Positions 1 to 6,900 of a stretch of 36,521 nucleotides of DNA are shown one piece after another. Under the pieces are notes generated by a model that saw only the letters and a program-made list of their open reading frames with translations, had not been told where the DNA came from and searched no databases. The position numbers were made by a program, and so were the translations under genes. Within the stretch, counting starts at the first letter, position 1. Every line of letters begins with the position of its first letter. This stretch comes from Lonsdalea quercina subsp. quercina (GTDB lineage Bacteria > Pseudomonadota > Gammaproteobacteria > Enterobacterales > Enterobacteriaceae): assembly GCF_000688695.1 (NCBI RefSeq), contig NZ_JIBQ01000017.1, forward strand, positions 23,064 through 59,584. The letters are read 5' to 3'.

Positions 1-1
1 G

Positions 2-622
2 GCGCGCCGCATGATGCAGGCCAGCGTCAAGTTTCTGGGCTACGGCGACGGCTCGCAGCCAAAACGCTCATCGCTGCGCGTTCTGGGCAAAACCAAATTG
101 TATGAACTGATGGTGCTGGACGACGACGATCTGGACCAGTTGGCGGAAGGCGGCACGGTGGCGGGCGCGACGCTCGACGAGATCGACCGCATGACCAGCC
201 GCGAACTGAAGGCCGCCCTGCGCGAATCCCGCGAGAACAGCGCCGCTCAGCAGCGGGTGCTGGCGGATAAAAACAGCAAAATCGACGAGCTGGCCACCCG
301 GCTTGCGAAAAAGTCCCGCATCGCCACTCCCGAACCAGACCCGCAGAGCGCCCAACTGCGGGCCGAAGTCAGCGCCATCGCCTTCGACGCCGAAGCGCAT
401 CTGCTCGGCAAACTGCAGGCCGGTTTCAGCGAGCTGCTCAACAGCCACGACGCCCTGCAGTCGCCGCCGACCGAATTCATGAACGGCCTGCTGTGCCAGC
501 TGGAGCGCGCCATCCATCAGCTGCGCGAGCGCTTCTTCCTGGACGAGGCGCCGAACGCCAGCCTGAAACCGGCCTGGCTCGACGCCCCTGAACCTCGCCT
601 GCCCCACACCGAGACGGTCTGA
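2..622 (+). CDS. Mu-like prophage early protein, 5' end outside the window (partial)
   Basis: The frame is open to the left edge. The first in-frame ATG (11) has no ribosome binding site in the ten bases before it, so the gene most likely starts outside the window. The visible 200-odd residues are hydrophilic: a motif around LGKTKLYELMVL, an acidic stretch (DDDDLDQLAEGG), then a Glu/Arg/Lys-rich stretch (about residues 60-105) that looks like a coiled coil, and a helical C-terminal part. From memory, this layout resembles the early proteins (some DUF3102-like) encoded just upstream of transposase A in Mu-like phages. That is family-level recollection, not something proven here. Its stop (620-622) overlaps the ribosome binding site of the transposase gene, so the two are translationally coupled. 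No enzymatic motif is visible and the function is unknown. Confidence 0.6.
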   Translation, partial: ARRMMQASVKFLGYGDGSQPKRSSLRVLGKTKLYELMVLDDDDLDQLAEGGTVAGATLDEIDRMTSRELKAALRESRENSAAQQRVLADKNSKIDELATRLAKKSRIATPEPDPQSAQLRAEVSAIAFDAEAHLLGKLQAGFSELLNSHDALQSPPTEFMNGLLCQLERAIHQLRERFFLDEAPNASLKPAWLDAPEPRLPHTETV

Positions 623-631
623 GGAGTGATG

Positions 632-2392
632 ATGAACGCCGCCCTGACGGAAAAACTGGTCGCTGTCGCCCGCGCCGCGCGCGAAGCCGGACACGGCAGC
701 CGCGGTCCGATCTACGACGCCGCGTGCGCCGAACTGGGGATGTCCCGCGGGACATTGCTGCGCAAGCTGAAGACCGTGGCGATGCCCCGCCGCCCTCGCA
801 AGCAGCGCAGCGACGCCGGCAACAGCGCCCTGACCCGCGAAGAAGCCGCCCTGCTGGCCGCCACGCTGATGGAAGCCACGCGGAAAAACGGCAAACGCCT
901 GTACGCGATAGCGGATGCGGCGGACACCCTGCGCGCCAACGGCCTGATCGACGCCAGCCGCATGGACCCGGCCACCGGCGAGTGCATCCCGCTGTCCGCC
1001 TCCACGCTGAGCCGCGCGCTGCGCAACTACGGCCTGCATCCAGACCAACTGAGCGCCCCCGCGCCGGTCACCGAACTGGCGAGCCGTCACCCCAACCACG
1101 TCTGGGAAATCGACGCGTCGCTCTGCACGCTCTACTACCTCAGCAACGGCCGCAAAGGGTTGCAGGTGATGGACAGCGCGCGCTTCTACAAAAACAAGCC
1201 CGCCAACCTGGCGCGCATCGCCAGCGACCGGGTGTGGAGCTACGAAATCACCGACCACGCCACCGGCTGGATCTACGTGGAATACGTGATGGGCGCGGAG
1301 TCCGGCGAGAACCTGTGCTCGGTGCTGATCAACGCGATGCAGGCGCGCGGCGGCGCCGACGTCCTGCACGGCGTGCCGAAGATCCTCTACCTCGACCCCG
1401 GCTCCGCCAACACCGCCAGCATGACCCGCAACCTGTGCCAGTCGCTCGGCATTGAGCTGATCGCCCACAAAGCGCACTCGGCCCGCGCCACCGGCCAGGT
1501 TGAGAAAGCGCGCGACATCATCGAACGCAAACTGGAGCCGGGCCTGAAGTTCCAACCGGTCCACAGCCTGGAAGAGTTGAACGCGCTGGCCGCCAAGTGG
1601 CGCAGTCACTTCAACGCCACCGCCATCCACAGCCGCACCGGAATGACCCGCACCGCCGCGTGGCTGAACATCAGCGACAGCGAGCTGGTGAAAGCGCCGT
1701 CGCGCGACGTGTGCCGCGAGCTGGCGGTCTCCTCGCCGGAGACCCGCAAAGTGACGCCGAAACTGCGCGTCTCGTTCCGCGGCGTGGAGTACGACGTGTC
1801 GTCGGTGCCGGACGTCATGGTCGGCCAGACGCTGCGCATCACCCGCAACCCGTGGCGCAGCCGCTGCGCGCAGGTCGTGATGATGGGCGAGGACGGCTAC
1901 GAGCACTACTGGCAGGTCGAAGAGGTCGAGAAGGACGCCTACGGCTTCGCCGCCTCCGCGCCCGTCATCGGCGAGCGTTTCCGCGCGCAGGCCGCCACGC
2001 CCGCGCAGACGGCCAAAGCCGAGCTGGAGCAACGCATCACCGAGACGGAAAACGCGACGGACGCCGCCGATGCCCGCCGCCGCCACGCCCTGCCGTTCGG
2101 CGGACGGCTCGACCCGTACAAGCAGATCGACGACGCCGAGTTGCCGAGCTATCTGCCACGGCGCGGCCAGCCCTCGCCGGTGCGCGCCCCGCGCGTCGAA
2201 CAGCGTCCGCTGAGCCACGTCGAAGCCGCCCGCCTGCTGCGCGAACGCTTCCTGGCCCACGGGCAGGACTGGACCTCGGCGCACTATCGCCAACTGGCCA
2301 ACCGCTATCCCGACGGCGTGCCCATCGAGGCACTGGAGCCGCTGGCCGGCGAGCTGCTTACGCCGCCCGCCCGCATCGTCAACGGGCCTTGA
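632..2392 (+). CDS. Mu-like DDE transposase (transposase A subunit)
   Basis: A 586-residue transposase with an N-terminal helix-turn-helix-like part (residues 1-60, including an LGMSRGTLLRKLK segment), an RNase-H-fold rve/DDE core at about 155-340, and a basic beta-barrel C-terminal part like that of Mu transposases. The likely catalytic triad is D161 (in WEIDAS), D255 (in LYLDPGSAN) and E291 (in ATGQVEKARD); the last two are 36 residues apart, as expected. In this family the protein binds phage ends, cuts at the 3' ends and joins them to target DNA by replicative transposition. ATG 632 is chosen because GAGGAG at 621-626 sits five bases upstream; ATG 629 and GTG 626 are too close to it. It is followed by the AAA+ partner gene. 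The reading frame is intact, so the enzyme may be active. It is closer in look to the BcepMu/Tn552-type A proteins than to classical MuA (impression only). Confidence 0.88.
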   Translation: MNAALTEKLVAVARAAREAGHGSRGPIYDAACAELGMSRGTLLRKLKTVAMPRRPRKQRSDAGNSALTREEAALLAATLMEATRKNGKRLYAIADAADTLRANGLIDASRMDPATGECIPLSASTLSRALRNYGLHPDQLSAPAPVTELASRHPNHVWEIDASLCTLYYLSNGRKGLQVMDSARFYKNKPANLARIASDRVWSYEITDHATGWIYVEYVMGAESGENLCSVLINAMQARGGADVLHGVPKILYLDPGSANTASMTRNLCQSLGIELIAHKAHSARATGQVEKARDIIERKLEPGLKFQPVHSLEELNALAAKWRSHFNATAIHSRTGMTRTAAWLNISDSELVKAPSRDVCRELAVSSPETRKVTPKLRVSFRGVEYDVSSVPDVMVGQTLRITRNPWRSRCAQVVMMGEDGYEHYWQVEEVEKDAYGFAASAPVIGERFRAQAATPAQTAKAELEQRITETENATDAADARRRHALPFGGRLDPYKQIDDAELPSYLPRRGQPSPVRAPRVEQRPLSHVEAARLLRERFLAHGQDWTSAHYRQLANRYPDGVPIEALEPLAGELLTPPARIVNGP

Positions 2393-2599
2393 TCCCTCGG
2401 CGCGACCGCGCCGCAACCTGAACGGGCCGACTCGCTAAGCGGCCCTCCCCGCCGACCCAGAGCGACGCGTCATCGCGCCGCCCAGGGGACGCTCAACCTT
2501 TTTTCGGCGTGACGGCACGTCGCAGAGACAACGCAAGACCGCAAAACGCCCCGACGGCACGCCGTCAGGAAACGATCGCCACGCGTTATGGAGGCAAGG

Positions 2600-3493
2600 A
2601 TGTTATTGAAAAAACAGGTGTTGCACCCCGAGACCCGCAAAGCGTTCGGACTGTTCCGCGACCCGTTTGCGGAAGACGCACTGCTCGGTGCAGAGGACGT
2701 GTTCGTCACGCCCGATATCCGTTATGTGCGGGAAGCGCTGCATCAGACCGCGTGCTACGGCGGTTTTCTGGCGGTGATCGGCGAGTCCGGCGCGGGCAAG
2801 TCCACGCTGCGCCGCGACCTGGTCGACCGTCTGGAGCGCGAGCGCGCCCCGGTCGTCGTCATCGAACCTTACACGCTGGCGATGGAAGACAACGACGTCA
2901 AAGGCAAAACGCTGAAGGCCGCGGGCATCGCCGAGGCGGTGATCAGCACGCTGGCGCCGCTCGAACGCATCAGACGCACTCAGGACGCCCGCTTCCGCCA
3001 GATGCACCGGTTGCTGCGCGACAGCAGCCGCAGCGGATACAGCCATGTGCTGATCATCGAAGAAGCGCACAGCCTGCCGATCCCCACGCTCAAGCATCTC
3101 AAGCGCTTTTTCGAACTGGAGAGCGGCTTCAAAAAACTGCTCTCCATCGTGCTGATCGGCCAGCCGGAGCTGGCGTCGAAGCTCAGCGAGCGCAACCCCG
3201 AGGTGCGCGAAGTGGTGCAGCGCTGTGAAGTGGTCGAACTGCGGCCGCTGGACGGGGCGCTGGCGGACTTTCTCAGCTTCAAACTGGGCCGCGTCGGCAA
3301 AACGCTCGACGAGGTGATCGACGACGGCGCGCTGGACGCCCTCCGCGCCCGACTCAGCTTTCACACGGGCGGCCGTCAGACGGTCAGCCTGCTTTACCCC
3401 CTTGCTATCGGCAACCTGATGATCGCCGCCATGAATCTGGCAGCCAGCATCGGCATCCCCCTCATCAATTCAGACGTCATTAAAGGACTCTAA
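2600..3493 (+). CDS. AAA+ ATPase, transposase B subunit (MuB/TniB/ExeA-like)
   Basis: A 297-residue P-loop ATPase. Walker A is GESGAGKST at residues 61-69 and Walker B is VLIIEEAH at 150-157, followed by a sensor-like IVLIGQPEL segment and a helical C-terminal lid. This is the ExeA/TniB/TnsC-like architecture used by the B subunits of transposable phages, which bind target DNA and stimulate the transposase. ATG 2600 is preferred over 2588 because GGAGG at 2591-2595 lies four bases before it. About 200 bases separate it from the transposase stop, with no extra gene visible in that gap. Its stop lies two bases from the next start, so at least these two genes are one transcription unit. Pairing with an intact A subunit is what supports the transposition role over a secretion-ATPase role. 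Confidence 0.85.
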   Translation: MLLKKQVLHPETRKAFGLFRDPFAEDALLGAEDVFVTPDIRYVREALHQTACYGGFLAVIGESGAGKSTLRRDLVDRLERERAPVVVIEPYTLAMEDNDVKGKTLKAAGIAEAVISTLAPLERIRRTQDARFRQMHRLLRDSSRSGYSHVLIIEEAHSLPIPTLKHLKRFFELESGFKKLLSIVLIGQPELASKLSERNPEVREVVQRCEVVELRPLDGALADFLSFKLGRVGKTLDEVIDDGALDALRARLSFHTGGRQTVSLLYPLAIGNLMIAAMNLAASIGIPLINSDVIKGL

Positions 3494-3495
3494 TC

Positions 3496-3789
3496 ATGGC
3501 CAAAATCATCATCAACATTACGCATAAAAAAGAAACAGCGGCGCGCGGACTGAGCGCGGTGGACCTGTCTTGCGCCGTCACGGCGGAGCTGGAGGACCAC
3601 GAAGAGCAGGTGACGCTGCTGATGACTCAACTGCTGGGCGCCGGGCTGCCGGACCTGATCGAGTCCGCCAACGACCAGTTGGTCATGCTGCTGGAAGACC
3701 AGGGGGTGCGGGTGGCGGAAGCGACCGTCACGCCGCTGGACGACGATACCGCCGCGGCGTCGGACGACACGGGAGGCGCCCGCCCATAA
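3496..3789 (+). CDS. Small phage protein of unknown function
   Basis: A 97-residue acidic protein. It begins two bases after the ATPase stop and has AAAGGA (3482-3487) as a plausible ribosome binding site inside the ATPase gene, so it is co-translated with it. The N-terminus (MAKIIINITHKK) is beta-like, the middle (about residues 20-70) is helical and rich in Leu and Glu, and the last 20 residues are low-complexity Asp/Ala/Thr. I recognise no family or catalytic motif. Its place between the transposition ATPase and the Mor activator suggests an accessory early function, such as modulating transposition or a host process, but that is only positional inference. Confidence 0.6.
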   Translation: MAKIIINITHKKETAARGLSAVDLSCAVTAELEDHEEQVTLLMTQLLGAGLPDLIESANDQLVMLLEDQGVRVAEATVTPLDDDTAAASDDTGGARP

Positions 3790-3795
3790 GACACT

Positions 3796-3815
3796 GACCG
3801 GCGTCCGCGCCGGTC
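3796..3815 (+). terminator. GC-rich hairpin between the small phage gene and mor
   Basis: Perfect 8-bp inverted repeat, GACCGGCG (3796-3803) and CGCCGGTC (3808-3815), with a TCCG loop, starting seven bases after the preceding stop. No T-run follows, so it is not a textbook Rho-independent terminator. It could pause transcription, stabilise the upstream message, or separate mor from the transposition operon. Confidence 0.45.
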
Positions 3816-3886
3816 GCCATCGCTCCGTTAACGGGGAAAATCGTAGTGAAATCAATAATTTTTGACATCAAAAAGAGGAATACATC

Positions 3887-4279
3887 ATGACAAACAGCAA
3901 CAGTTTTCGCAGTAAAGGCCCGGAGCTGCTGGTCGAGCTCGCTCAGCACACTTCCAACATTCTGCACGAGGCCGTCGACATGGACACCCGCACCGCCGAC
4001 CAGATCGGCGAAGCCGTCGCCAGCCGGATGATGCAGGTCTGGGGCGGGCAAAACGTCTACTTCCCGATGGGGATGGCCTGGAGAGTCAGCCAGCGCGACC
4101 AGGAGATCTTCAACGACTTCAACGGCAAAAACCATCACGATCTGGCCCGCAAATACGGCGTTTCGCTGCAGTGGATCTACAGCGTCGTCAAGCGCGTCCG
4201 CAAAGAGGAACAGGCGCGCATACAAGGCTCGCTGTTTGAAGGAGGCGCCGCCAGAGACAGCACCGCCGACGACGACTGA
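3887..4279 (+). CDS. Mor-family transcriptional activator (Mu middle-operon regulator type)
   Basis: A 130-residue protein of the Mor/C family. Residues 35-70 form the helical dimerisation part ending in the typical GGQNVYFPMG segment. Residues 70-106 (RDQEIFNDFNGKN, then HDLARKYGVSLQWIYSVVKR) form the C-terminal helix-turn-helix. In Mu, Mor dimers activate the middle promoter with host RNA polymerase. AGAGGA at 3874-3879 is a good ribosome binding site seven bases before ATG 3887. The gene sits behind a hairpin and a short AT-rich leader, so it may have its own promoter. A strong terminator follows at once, and no middle or late phage genes lie downstream, which is unlike Mu itself. The target promoter must therefore be elsewhere in the element (left of the window) or lost. 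Confidence 0.85.
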   Translation: MTNSNSFRSKGPELLVELAQHTSNILHEAVDMDTRTADQIGEAVASRMMQVWGGQNVYFPMGMAWRVSQRDQEIFNDFNGKNHHDLARKYGVSLQWIYSVVKRVRKEEQARIQGSLFEGGAARDSTADDD

Positions 4280-4282
4280 TCT

Positions 4283-4325
4283 CCCCGCCTGGACCGCACT
4301 CCCCCGCCGGTCCGGGCGGGGTTTG
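4283..4325 (+). terminator. Rho-independent terminator after mor
   Basis: A 14-bp stem, CCCCGCCTGGACCG (4283-4296) against 4308-4321, with one T-G wobble and an 11-base loop, followed by TTTGT. It begins three bases after the mor stop and closes the rightward prophage operon. Confidence 0.8.
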
Positions 4326-4383
4326 TCCCATCAAGACGCCTCGCCTGGCACCGCTCAAAACCGCCTCACGTCTCGCTCACCGC

Positions 4384-4471
4384 TTTCGCTGCTTCACTGA
4401 TTCGCTAATTCACTGATTCACTGATTCACTGATTCACTGCTTCGCTATTTGGCTATTTGGCTATTTGGCTA
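4384..4471. repeat. Degenerate tandem octamer array
   Basis: Eleven consecutive 8-base units in unbroken phase: TTTCGCTG, CTTCACTG, ATTCGCTA, four exact ATTCACTG (4408-4439), CTTCGCTA, and three exact TTTGGCTA (4448-4471). The consensus is roughly HTTYRCTR (H being A, C or T), with G replacing Y in the last three units. A period of eight is not compatible with coding. Two sub-blocks of identical units suggest local slippage of an older degenerate array. Function unknown; it lies about 60 bases beyond the prophage terminator. Confidence 0.8.
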
Positions 4472-4529
4472 ATCCGATGCTCCCTCCAACGCCGCAACGC
4501 CATCACTTCAATACCCCTCCCACCCACCG

Positions 4530-4550
4530 TTGGGGGCATTCAACCCCCAA
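4530..4550. other. Small GC hairpin upstream of the G-rich repeat
   Basis: TTGGGGG (4530-4536) and CCCCCAA (4544-4550) form a perfect 7-bp stem with loop CATTCAA. It lies between a C-rich segment (4514-4528) and the G-rich octamer repeat. No gene is linked to it. Confidence 0.4.
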
Positions 4551-4562
4551 GGTCTGAGGACA

Positions 4563-4594
4563 TGGTGGGTTGGTGGGTTGGTGGGTTGGTGGGT
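4563..4594 (+). repeat. Four exact copies of the octamer TGGTGGGT; potential G-quadruplex
   Basis: Units at 4563-4570, 4571-4578, 4579-4586 and 4587-4594 are identical. They give four GGG tracts separated by five-base loops, which fits the usual G-quadruplex pattern on the plus strand. The period is again eight. The complementary C-rich segment at about 4514-4528 could alternatively pair with it as a hairpin. Confidence 0.75.
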
Positions 4595-4608
4595 TGATAA
4601 CGCCGCCA

Positions 4609-4916
4609 GCCACCGCGTCTGGCTTGAAAGCCCCCGCAGAACTCGCCGAAAGTGAATGCTTCACGGAGGAAACTCCGGCTGACGGGGCATCAGCCACCGC
4701 GCCTGGCCTGAAAGCCCCCGCTGAACTCGCCGAAAGTGAATGCATCACGGAGGTAACTCCGGCTGACGGGGCATCAGCCACCGCGCCTGGCCTGAAAGCG
4801 CCCGCAGAACTCGCCGAAAGTGAATGCATCACGGAGGTAACTCCGGCTGACGGGGCATCAGCCACCGCGCCTGGCCTGAAAGCCCCCGCTGAACTCGCCG
4901 AAAGTGAATGCATCAC
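4609..4916. repeat. 84-bp tandem repeat, 3.7 copies
   Basis: Units start at 4609, 4693, 4777 and 4861 (the last is cut at 56 bases). They are identical but for a few substitutions, for example in unit 1 at 4618 and 4624. Because 84 is 28 codons, long open frames exist on both strands through the array, encoding 28-residue repeats (plus strand around ECITEVTPADGAS, minus strand around SLSASSAGAFRPG). Neither frame has a convincing ribosome binding site. The open frames are probably a by-product of the repeat length, although a repeat protein cannot be fully excluded. The substitutions are about half silent in the plus frame, too few to decide. Confidence 0.8.
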
Positions 4917-5023
4917 ATAATCGGCGGCAGATTCCCAAAGGGCCATCGCGGCCCGGCAATAAAAGGAGAAACAGGGTTGAGAAAGCCGATCCGCCCCCTA
5001 CAGAGGCGCTTAAAATCGCGCTC

Positions 5024-5050
5024 AAAAAATGACGGCTGTTGCCGTTTTTT
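5024..5050. terminator. Small terminator-like hairpin
   Basis: ACGGC (5032-5036), loop TGTT, GCCGT (5041-5045), flanked by six A on the left and followed by a T-run through 5050. The shape fits a short bidirectional Rho-independent terminator. No well-supported gene feeds into it from either side, so it may be the relic of a lost gene. Confidence 0.4.
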
Positions 5051-5232
5051 CACAGATGGATTGCCGCGTAGGATTGGCCGCTGCAGAGTGGACTCCACGG
5101 TCCTCTGACCTGTTGCAATTCGTCGAGAATCTCTATTTCCCGTATAATACGACGCGTCGCTTCGCGGCTATTCGCTGAATAAAGCTTTCCCACTTCGATC
5201 GCACGGCCTTTATGGCTATCCTCTATTTCCAC
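5050..5232 (-). CDS. Possible small protein or gene fragment, unrecognised
   Basis: An open frame of 60 residues starting at GTG 5232. The first 43 residues look protein-like: charged and amphipathic, rich in Glu, Arg and Ile, around LYSANSREATRRIIREIEIL. The tail after residue 45 looks random. There is no clear ribosome binding site. It could be the remnant of a truncated gene at the junction between repeat island and AT-rich spacer. No family recognised. Confidence 0.2.
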   Translation of the reverse strand: MEIEDSHKGRAIEVGKLYSANSREATRRIIREIEILDELQQVRGPWSPLCSGQSYAAIHL

Positions 5233-5239
5233 TCAGCCA

Positions 5240-5860
5240 GCCCCGGCGCTAAGCGATCAAAAAATAAAAATACTGATAGGACCAGTTCCCACAGCGACGC
5301 TGAATACCTCGTCGACCGAAAAATAAAGAATGCAAAAAAATAAACAGGCAACGCGCTTTTATCAAAAAACAGACAAAATACTAACGAAATAGTTAGTCAA
5401 AAAAAGAGGAAATAAACCCGAAATTATTCTGTACCTATCCGTATTATCAACCAGCAATCAATAATAATAAAAAATTCATCTTTCCTTTTCGTGCGGATAA
5501 TTATTCAAATTCATTTCTTTTTTCACATAGCAAAAAAATGTTTCATCCCCCCGAGTTTCCCATTCCTGCCCTCGCATTCTCGAATCTCATTATCTCTCTT
5601 TTCCGATGGGGATTATATTGGTGGGGATCAATAGGATATATCCATAAATACCACGCAGAAAATAAACACAGAATTGAACAGAAAACGGACGTTACTGAGA
5701 CGTTATTTTTTCGACGCGCGTTGAAGATAAAAAATATCTCCAGAGCAAAAAGTCAGCGATGAAAAATATTAGCGAGGAAGAGCGCTAATTGATAAATAGG
5801 CATATTGGGTAGGAGGGTAATAATTTATGGGGTTACTACTATTGATCTGCGTCTGAGAAA
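5240..5860. other. AT-rich intergenic spacer
   Basis: About 600 bases between the repeat island and the cysA terminator that are far richer in A and T than anything else in the window, with many A and T runs. It contains a 6-bp inverted repeat (ACTAAC 5380-5385, GTTAGT 5392-5397) and one doubtful small open frame. No RNA gene or clear promoter was recognised. Such DNA in enterobacteria is often horizontally acquired and silenced by H-NS; this is inference from composition only. Confidence 0.5.
5538..5762 (+). CDS. Doubtful small hydrophobic protein
   Basis: A 74-residue open frame with one hydrophobic stretch (about residues 10-35, Phe/Trp/Leu/Ile-rich) and a basic C-terminus. It lies in AT-rich DNA, has no good ribosome binding site (AGCAAAAAA precedes ATG 5538) and resembles no family I know. 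It could be a small membrane protein, but chance is as likely. Confidence 0.2.
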   Translation: MFHPPEFPIPALAFSNLIISLFRWGLYWWGSIGYIHKYHAENKHRIEQKTDVTETLFFRRALKIKNISRAKSQR

Positions 5861-5864
5861 TAAC

Positions 5865-5897
5865 ATGACCCGGCTTTGCTTATCGACGCCGGGTCAT
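5865..5897 (-). terminator. Hairpin terminator after cysA
   Basis: Perfect 10-bp inverted repeat, ATGACCCGGC (5865-5874) and GCCGGGTCAT (5888-5897), located ten bases past the cysA stop. On the minus strand it is followed by GTTATTTCTC, a weak T-run. It closes the sulfate operon. Confidence 0.7.
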
Positions 5898-5907
5898 TCG
5901 AAAGAAG

Positions 5908-6900
5908 TTAAATTTCCCAGTCGTGGTTGTAGGTTTTAGGTTTAAATTGAATGATGTCGCCCCGATGTAGCCCGGAGAGCGTGTTGTCGTCATGCGCCAC
6001 TTCAGCTTCAATCAGCTCGGGATTCCCCTCCATCTGCAACGTTAAACGCGTTAACGCCCCCAAAGGACGGATATCTTTGACGGCAACCGGCTGGTAGTCC
6101 GGCTGCGGATCTTTCGACAACACCACTTCATGCGGACGGAACAAGATCGATTTGTCGGATTCAGACAACGTCAGGCGGTTGCTATCGCCGAGGAAATGGT
6201 ACACAAACTCGCTGGCGGGATGGTTGTAGACCTCGTGGGGCGTCCCAATCTGCTCAATCACGCCTTTGTTCATCAGCACGATTCGATCGGCCACTTCCAT
6301 CGCCTCTTCCTGATCGTGAGTCACGAAAACCGACGTCAAGTTGATATTCTCGTGTAGGCGTGACAACCAGCGACGCAGCTCTTTACGTACTTTCGCATCC
6401 AGCGCCCCGAAAGGTTCATCCAGCAGGAGGATGCGCGGCTCGACGATCAGCGCTCGGGCAAGTGCAATACGTTGGCGCTGACCGCCAGAAAGCTGCTCCG
6501 GATATCGGTCCGCCAGCCAGTCTAATTGCACCATGTTCAGCAACTCATGCACTTTGGTTTCAATGTCGCGTTTGGACGGGCGAATCGCTTTCGGCTTCAT
6601 CCGCAAGCCAAAAGCAACGTTATCGAAGACCGTCATGTGGCGGAACAATGCGTAGTGCTGAAAGACGAAGCCCACGTTGCGATCGCGTACGTCATGTACC
6701 GAAACGTCCTCGCCATGGAACACAATATTGCCGCTGTCCGGCTGCTCCAGTCCGGCGATGATCCGCAGAAGGGTCGTCTTGCCGCAGCCCGACGGCCCCA
6801 ACAAGGCCACCAGCTCGCCGCTTTGAATGGACAGATTGATGTTATCCAGCGCCCTAAACTGACCAAATTGCTTGTTAACGTTATGGACTTCAATGCTCAT
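5908..6900 (-). CDS. cysA: Sulfate/thiosulfate ABC transporter ATPase CysA
   Basis: Cytoplasmic ATPase that drives sulfate import with CysT and CysW. Walker A is GPSGCGKTT (residues 35-43), the signature LSGGQ is at 137-141, and Walker B ILLLDEP at 157-163, followed by the H-loop region ([15 protein letters not shown]). The protein has 330 residues; the E. coli protein is about 365. The difference lies in the C-terminal regulatory domain, where the segment after FLGDSNRL is compact. The NTPase domain is complete, so the protein should work. The start lies inside the end of cysW (11-base overlap), showing translational coupling. It is last in the sbp-cysT-cysW-cysA operon. The related phosphonate or molybdate ATPases are unlikely given the neighbours. 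Confidence 0.92.
   Translation of the reverse strand: MSIEVHNVNKQFGQFRALDNINLSIQSGELVALLGPSGCGKTTLLRIIAGLEQPDSGNIVFHGEDVSVHDVRDRNVGFVFQHYALFRHMTVFDNVAFGLRMKPKAIRPSKRDIETKVHELLNMVQLDWLADRYPEQLSGGQRQRIALARALIVEPRILLLDEPFGALDAKVRKELRRWLSRLHENINLTSVFVTHDQEEAMEVADRIVLMNKGVIEQIGTPHEVYNHPASEFVYHFLGDSNRLTLSESDKSILFRPHEVVLSKDPQPDYQPVAVKDIRPLGALTRLTLQMEGNPELIEAEVAHDDNTLSGLHRGDIIQFKPKTYNHDWEI

Noticed and set aside
68-2416. 782-codon open frame on the minus strand opposite the transposase genes
   Set aside because: It is antisense to two well-supported phage genes and its translation is low-complexity Arg/Gly/Ala/Val. It results from high GC at codon position three.
3862-3892. TTGACA at 3862 as -35 of a mor promoter
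   Set aside because: The -10 position would fall on the start codon of mor and does not resemble TATAAT.
4376-4400. Mu right-end like sequence (TGAAGC...GCGAAAGCG on the minus strand)
   Set aside because: The resemblance covers scattered bases and arises from the octamer array; no terminal CA/TG pair with a duplication could be shown.
4609-4916. CRISPR array
   Set aside because: The units are directly adjacent with no unique spacers between short repeats, and no cas genes are present.
4503-4946. Minus-strand 147-residue repeat protein
   Set aside because: Arises from the 84-bp repeat length; no ribosome binding site, and the start lies outside the repeats in unrelated sequence.
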